Shown one piece after another: positions 6,186 through 8,232 of a stretch of 8,232 bases of DNA. The notes under the pieces are model-generated. The model was not told the origin of the DNA. It made no database searches and saw only the letters and a program-made list of their open reading frames with translations. How positions within the stretch are numbered: position 1 is the stretch's first letter; the number at the start of each line of letters is the position of its first letter. The stretch covers positions 1 to 8,232 of the forward strand of contig JAFTRB010000018.1 of NCBI GenBank assembly GCA_017462445.1, in the 5' to 3' direction. The translations under genes and the position numbers were made by a program. The DNA is from Clostridia bacterium (GTDB lineage: Bacteria; Bacillota_A; Clostridia; Oscillospirales; CAG-272).

Positions 6186-6857
6186 ATGAAAAAATATTTG
6201 CCTGTTTTAGAAAAATGCCCGCTCTTTTCGGGAATTGAGAGCGAAAAAATCATAGGGCTTCTCGGTTGTCTCGGTGCTGTCGCGCGGAGGCTTGGAGAGG
6301 GAGAGTCGCTTTTTCCCGAGGGCGAGCGAGCCACAAGGCTCGGTATAGTCTTGTCGGGCGAAGTGCAGATTATTCAGCAGGATTATTTTGGAAACAGGAG
6401 CATTATTTCGGCGCTGGGGGAGGGCTTTTTGGTCGGCGAGGAGTTCGCCTGCGCCGGGACGGAGCTTGTGCCCGTGGAGATGGTTGCCTCCCGCGAGAGC
6501 GAGGTGATGCTTATTGAATCGGTGAGAATTCTCAGAACCTGTCACGCCGCCTGTGGCCACCATCATCAGCTGATCTATAATATGATGCGCGCGATTGCCG
6601 AGAAGACGGTCTCTCTCCACGAGCGGATGAGCGCCACCTCCAGGCGCACTACCAGGGAAAAGCTTCTCGCCTACCTCTCGGCATTCTCGCGCAGGGTGGG
6701 CAAGCGAGCCTTCGATATCCCCTTCGACCGCCAGGAGCTTGCCGACTACCTCGAGGTCGACCGTAGCGGTCTTTCCGCCGAGCTTGGAAAGCTCGCCCGT
6801 GAGGGCATCCTCCGCACAAGAAAAAGTCACTTCGTGCTGCTTGGCGGTGTGGGGTGA
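6186..6857 (+). CDS. Crp/Fnr-family transcriptional regulator
   Basis: A 223-residue regulator with a cyclic-nucleotide-binding-like sensor domain (about 14-112), a long dimerisation helix (about 125-153) and a winged helix-turn-helix (about 155-223; FDIPFDRQELADYLEVDRSG with recognition-helix VDRSGLSAELGKL). The start at 6186 gives MKKYLPVLEKCPLFSGI, the usual N-terminus of clostridial members; the frame stays open to 6102, but those extra residues would be coded across the promoter and palindrome. The ribosome binding site is weak (GCGAG). It lacks the N-terminal cysteine cluster of Fnr, having C11, C28, C89, C119 and C123. Cys119-x3-Cys123-x-His-His-His sits at the hinge to the long helix. 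No convincing cAMP phosphate-binding Arg-Ser pair is seen, so the effector is probably something else. Its place beside redox and fermentation genes suggests control of them, which is inference. Confidence 0.88.
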   Translation: MKKYLPVLEKCPLFSGIESEKIIGLLGCLGAVARRLGEGESLFPEGERATRLGIVLSGEVQIIQQDYFGNRSIISALGEGFLVGEEFACAGTELVPVEMVASRESEVMLIESVRILRTCHAACGHHHQLIYNMMRAIAEKTVSLHERMSATSRRTTREKLLAYLSAFSRRVGKRAFDIPFDRQELADYLEVDRSGLSAELGKLAREGILRTRKSHFVLLGGVG

Positions 6858-7008
6858 GGGGGATTTGGATTACTGCTTCGCGTCTTAGAGTCTTCGAAGA
6901 TTCAAGTATGCTGTCGAAAGTAATCGCTGCATATCTGTTTGCTTTTAGAAGCACGGAGCCTGTTTTTCTTTACCGTCATCAAACAGTTCTGTGAAATAAG
7001 CAAAGAAA
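6858..7008. other. Gene-free spacer with a nested inverted repeat
   Basis: No coding frame is convincing here. It holds the structured element at 6868-6925 and a small hairpin (TGCTT 6940-6944 with AAGCA 6949-6953) followed nine bases later by a T-rich stretch (6962-6970). The regulator's transcript probably runs through here to the terminator at 7009-7030. Confidence 0.6.
6868..6925. repeat. Nested imperfect inverted repeat (58 bases), unknown element
   Basis: GATTACT (6868-6874) pairs with AGTAATC (6919-6925) and, after a two-base bulge, TTCG (6877-6880) pairs with CGAA (6915-6918). Inside an internal loop, CTT (6884-6886) pairs with AAG (6904-6906) and GAGTCT (6888-6893) with AGATTC (6898-6903) around a TCGA loop, with one G-T pair. 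The result is about 20 pairs in one long interrupted stem. No T-tract follows, so it is not a simple terminator. It could be a processed RNA structure, a small palindromic repeat element or a recombination scar. Confidence 0.45.
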
Positions 7009-7038
7009 AGGCCTACGGAAACGTAGGCCTAATTTTTG
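7009..7038 (+). terminator. Intrinsic terminator
   Basis: A nine-pair perfect stem AGGCCTACG (7009-7017) / CGTAGGCCT (7022-7030) with a GAAA tetraloop is followed by AATTTTTGTT. It ends plus-strand transcription coming from the Crp/Fnr-family gene. The opposite side (TTTTCTTTG on the minus strand) is also T-rich, so it may work in both directions. Confidence 0.85.
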
Positions 7039-7070
7039 TTATTAAAGTAGGTGGATTAACATGTTTTTAA

Positions 7071-7098
7071 TTGATTTTTCGACAAAATATGATATAAT
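7071..7098 (+). promoter_or_regulatory. Promoter of the nuclease-SIR2 gene
   Basis: A perfect -10 TATAAT (7093-7098) preceded by TG one base upstream (extended -10), with TTGATT (7071-7076) 16 bases before it. The leader would be about 30 bases and carries the strong AGGAGG site at 7125-7130. This is a strong constitutive-looking promoter placed directly after the terminator. Confidence 0.7.
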
Positions 7099-7124
7099 AT
7101 ATTTGTGATAAACCGATGCTATAT

Positions 7125-7130
7125 AGGAGG
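7125..7130 (+). promoter_or_regulatory. Strong ribosome binding site, AGGAGG
   Basis: A perfect AGGAGG lies six bases before the ATG at 7137, which fixes the start of the nuclease-SIR2 gene. Confidence 0.85.
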
Positions 7131-7136
7131 AGAGGT

Positions 7137-8232
7137 ATGGAAGAAAAGAAAAACAGGGGCATGTATTTTGAAGAGTTTGTATTGTCGGTTTTGAAGCAAA
7201 TGTGTATTCAAGACGAAAAGAGGTTGTTGATCTCTCCACAGGAAATAAAACAATATTTTGCAGATCCCGAAACGGTTGTTTTTGATGCTGATGAGGAACG
7301 GGAAATTTTTTGTGATGCAATCGCTCCCGATGGTATATCCAATATCGCTGGCCCAGTTTTTATTGAGATTAAATATAACTCAGGAAATACTGGATTTAAG
7401 CCCATAATGAATAACATAGGAAATTCAATGTCTTTGTATATCATTCATGGACGCGTGAGCCAAGATAAAGAAAAACGAATAGAAAACAGCGTTTTCGTTT
7501 GGGATAGGAACGTTATTGCTGGATGGAAACATAAATATCCTATTTATTATTATTACTTTTTTTCTGAAGAGTTAAGAGATAGTCCAAAGCTTGATTTTGA
7601 AAGCAAGGTTGCCATTAACAAAAAATTGCTTAGGAAAGAAATACAAGATCATCATGTTTCGCTTGCGCTTGGGGCGGGAGCTTCTTTGGATTTTGGATCA
7701 TTAAGCTGGGATAAACTGATTCAATCATTTTATGTGGAAATACAAAAATCAGGTAAAATAACTTCAATCAAAGATGTTCAAAAGAAAATAGGCGGGACAA
7801 GCATTATTGATGGCCAGTTTGCAATTGAAAATCTTAAAGATTTCATGTCTAGCCTTTATAATGGTATTTATGGTAAATTTATAGGTGGAGTTTATAATTA
7901 TCATAATTCTACGATTATGAGTATGGAAAATTTCATTAAAAAGATGGTGCAAAGCTGGACAAACGAGTTTAATAGATTTAATATTATTACATACAATTAC
8001 GATGATTACTTAGAGCAAGCATTACAGACTTGGAGAATTCGTTATGTGTCGGTGTATAATGAAAATATAAGGATTAATTCAAGATTGAGCGTATATCACC
8101 CACATGGATTTCTTCCGTATAAGACCCCTTCCATAAAGTACGACGAATATAGAAAAGGGATTGTATTTAGTGAGTCTGAATACCATGCGTTGTATAATAA
8201 CCCCTATTCCTGGGCTATGGTATTACAAGAAC
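7137..8232 (+). CDS. PD-(D/E)XK nuclease-like / SIR2-like fusion protein, 3' end cut off
   Basis: The frame is open from 7137 to the window edge (365 codons, no stop), so the protein is longer. Residues about 8-130 look like a restriction-endonuclease fold: a helical start (MYFEEFVLSVLKQ), then Asp60 in FCDAIAP and Glu77-x-Lys79 in GPVFIEIKY, the D...ExK spacing of PD-(D/E)XK enzymes. From about 172 a SIR2-like domain begins: SLALGAGASLDFG (175-187) with the GAGAS NAD-binding loop, NIITYNYDDYLEQAL (282-296) with T-x-N-x-D, HPHG (321-324) with the candidate catalytic His323, and IVFSESEYHALY (342-353), as in the SIR2_2 group common in phage defence. No signal peptide or membrane segment is seen. 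The gene is much richer in A/T than its neighbours, which suggests transfer. Expected role is abortive NAD depletion and/or DNA cleavage on infection; this is inference. The C-terminal part, probably the sensor, is not visible. Confidence 0.75.
   Translation, partial: MEEKKNRGMYFEEFVLSVLKQMCIQDEKRLLISPQEIKQYFADPETVVFDADEEREIFCDAIAPDGISNIAGPVFIEIKYNSGNTGFKPIMNNIGNSMSLYIIHGRVSQDKEKRIENSVFVWDRNVIAGWKHKYPIYYYYFFSEELRDSPKLDFESKVAINKKLLRKEIQDHHVSLALGAGASLDFGSLSWDKLIQSFYVEIQKSGKITSIKDVQKKIGGTSIIDGQFAIENLKDFMSSLYNGIYGKFIGGVYNYHNSTIMSMENFIKKMVQSWTNEFNRFNIITYNYDDYLEQALQTWRIRYVSVYNENIRINSRLSVYHPHGFLPYKTPSIKYDEYRKGIVFSESEYHALYNNPYSWAMVLQE

Noticed and set aside
6207..6830. 207-codon open frame on the minus strand
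   Set aside because: It is the complement of the Crp/Fnr-family gene, which has full domain signatures; no ribosome binding site or family resemblance in the antisense frame.
6868..6925. Integron attC site or tRNA gene
   Set aside because: There is no GTTRRRY/RYYYAAC core pair and no integron context; no cloverleaf with T-loop and anticodon arm can be drawn.
7042..7952. Minus-strand open frames of 62-92 codons under the nuclease-SIR2 gene
   Set aside because: All are antisense to a long frame with a perfect ribosome binding site, promoter and recognisable SIR2 motifs.
1..8232. CRISPR array, rRNA, tRNA or prophage genes
   Set aside because: No regularly spaced direct repeats, no RNA-gene signatures and no phage structural genes were seen on either strand.

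Overview
The window looks like a chromosomal segment of an anaerobic Bacillota bacterium, most likely a gut-type member of the Clostridia. The reasons are an A-type flavodiiron protein with its rubredoxin, a fermentative D-lactate dehydrogenase, a Crp/Fnr regulator of the type common in clostridia, a cytoplasmic GH78 rhamnosidase, strong AGGAG-type ribosome binding sites and sigma-A-like promoters. This is inferred from gene content; the species cannot be read from the sequence.

Layout, left to right. Bases 1-141 are the right end of an IS3-family insertion sequence: the last 25 codons of its transposase (+) and a terminal inverted repeat ending in CA. Then five genes lie on the minus strand: a GH78 alpha-L-rhamnosidase (2407->170), a ZIP-family metal transporter (3398->2646), rubredoxin (3706->3548), a flavodiiron protein (4908->3760) and a D-2-hydroxyacid (D-lactate) dehydrogenase (6030->5008). 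A Crp/Fnr-family regulator (6186->6857) is divergent from the dehydrogenase. A structured spacer and a clear intrinsic terminator (7009-7030) separate this block from a visibly A/T-richer gene on the plus strand (7137->beyond 8232). That gene joins an N-terminal PD-(D/E)XK nuclease-like region to a SIR2-like domain, and the window cuts it off.

How the genes fit together. The flavodiiron protein and rubredoxin form a two-gene oxygen/NO-reducing module with a good extended -10 promoter whose -35 box lies inside a TTGAA/TTCAA dyad. The regulator's own promoter is followed by a perfect 16-bp palindrome with the same half-sites, so autoregulation and control of the redox genes is a plausible but unproven link. 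The rhamnosidase and ZIP transporter each appear to have their own promoter.

The most interesting content is at the right edge: a probable NAD-consuming or NAD-sensing SIR2 domain fused to a nuclease-like domain, in A/T-rich DNA next to conserved-looking genes. This is the architecture of a candidate anti-phage defence protein. The Cys-rich tail of the lactate dehydrogenase and the nested inverted repeat at 6868-6925 are secondary oddities.
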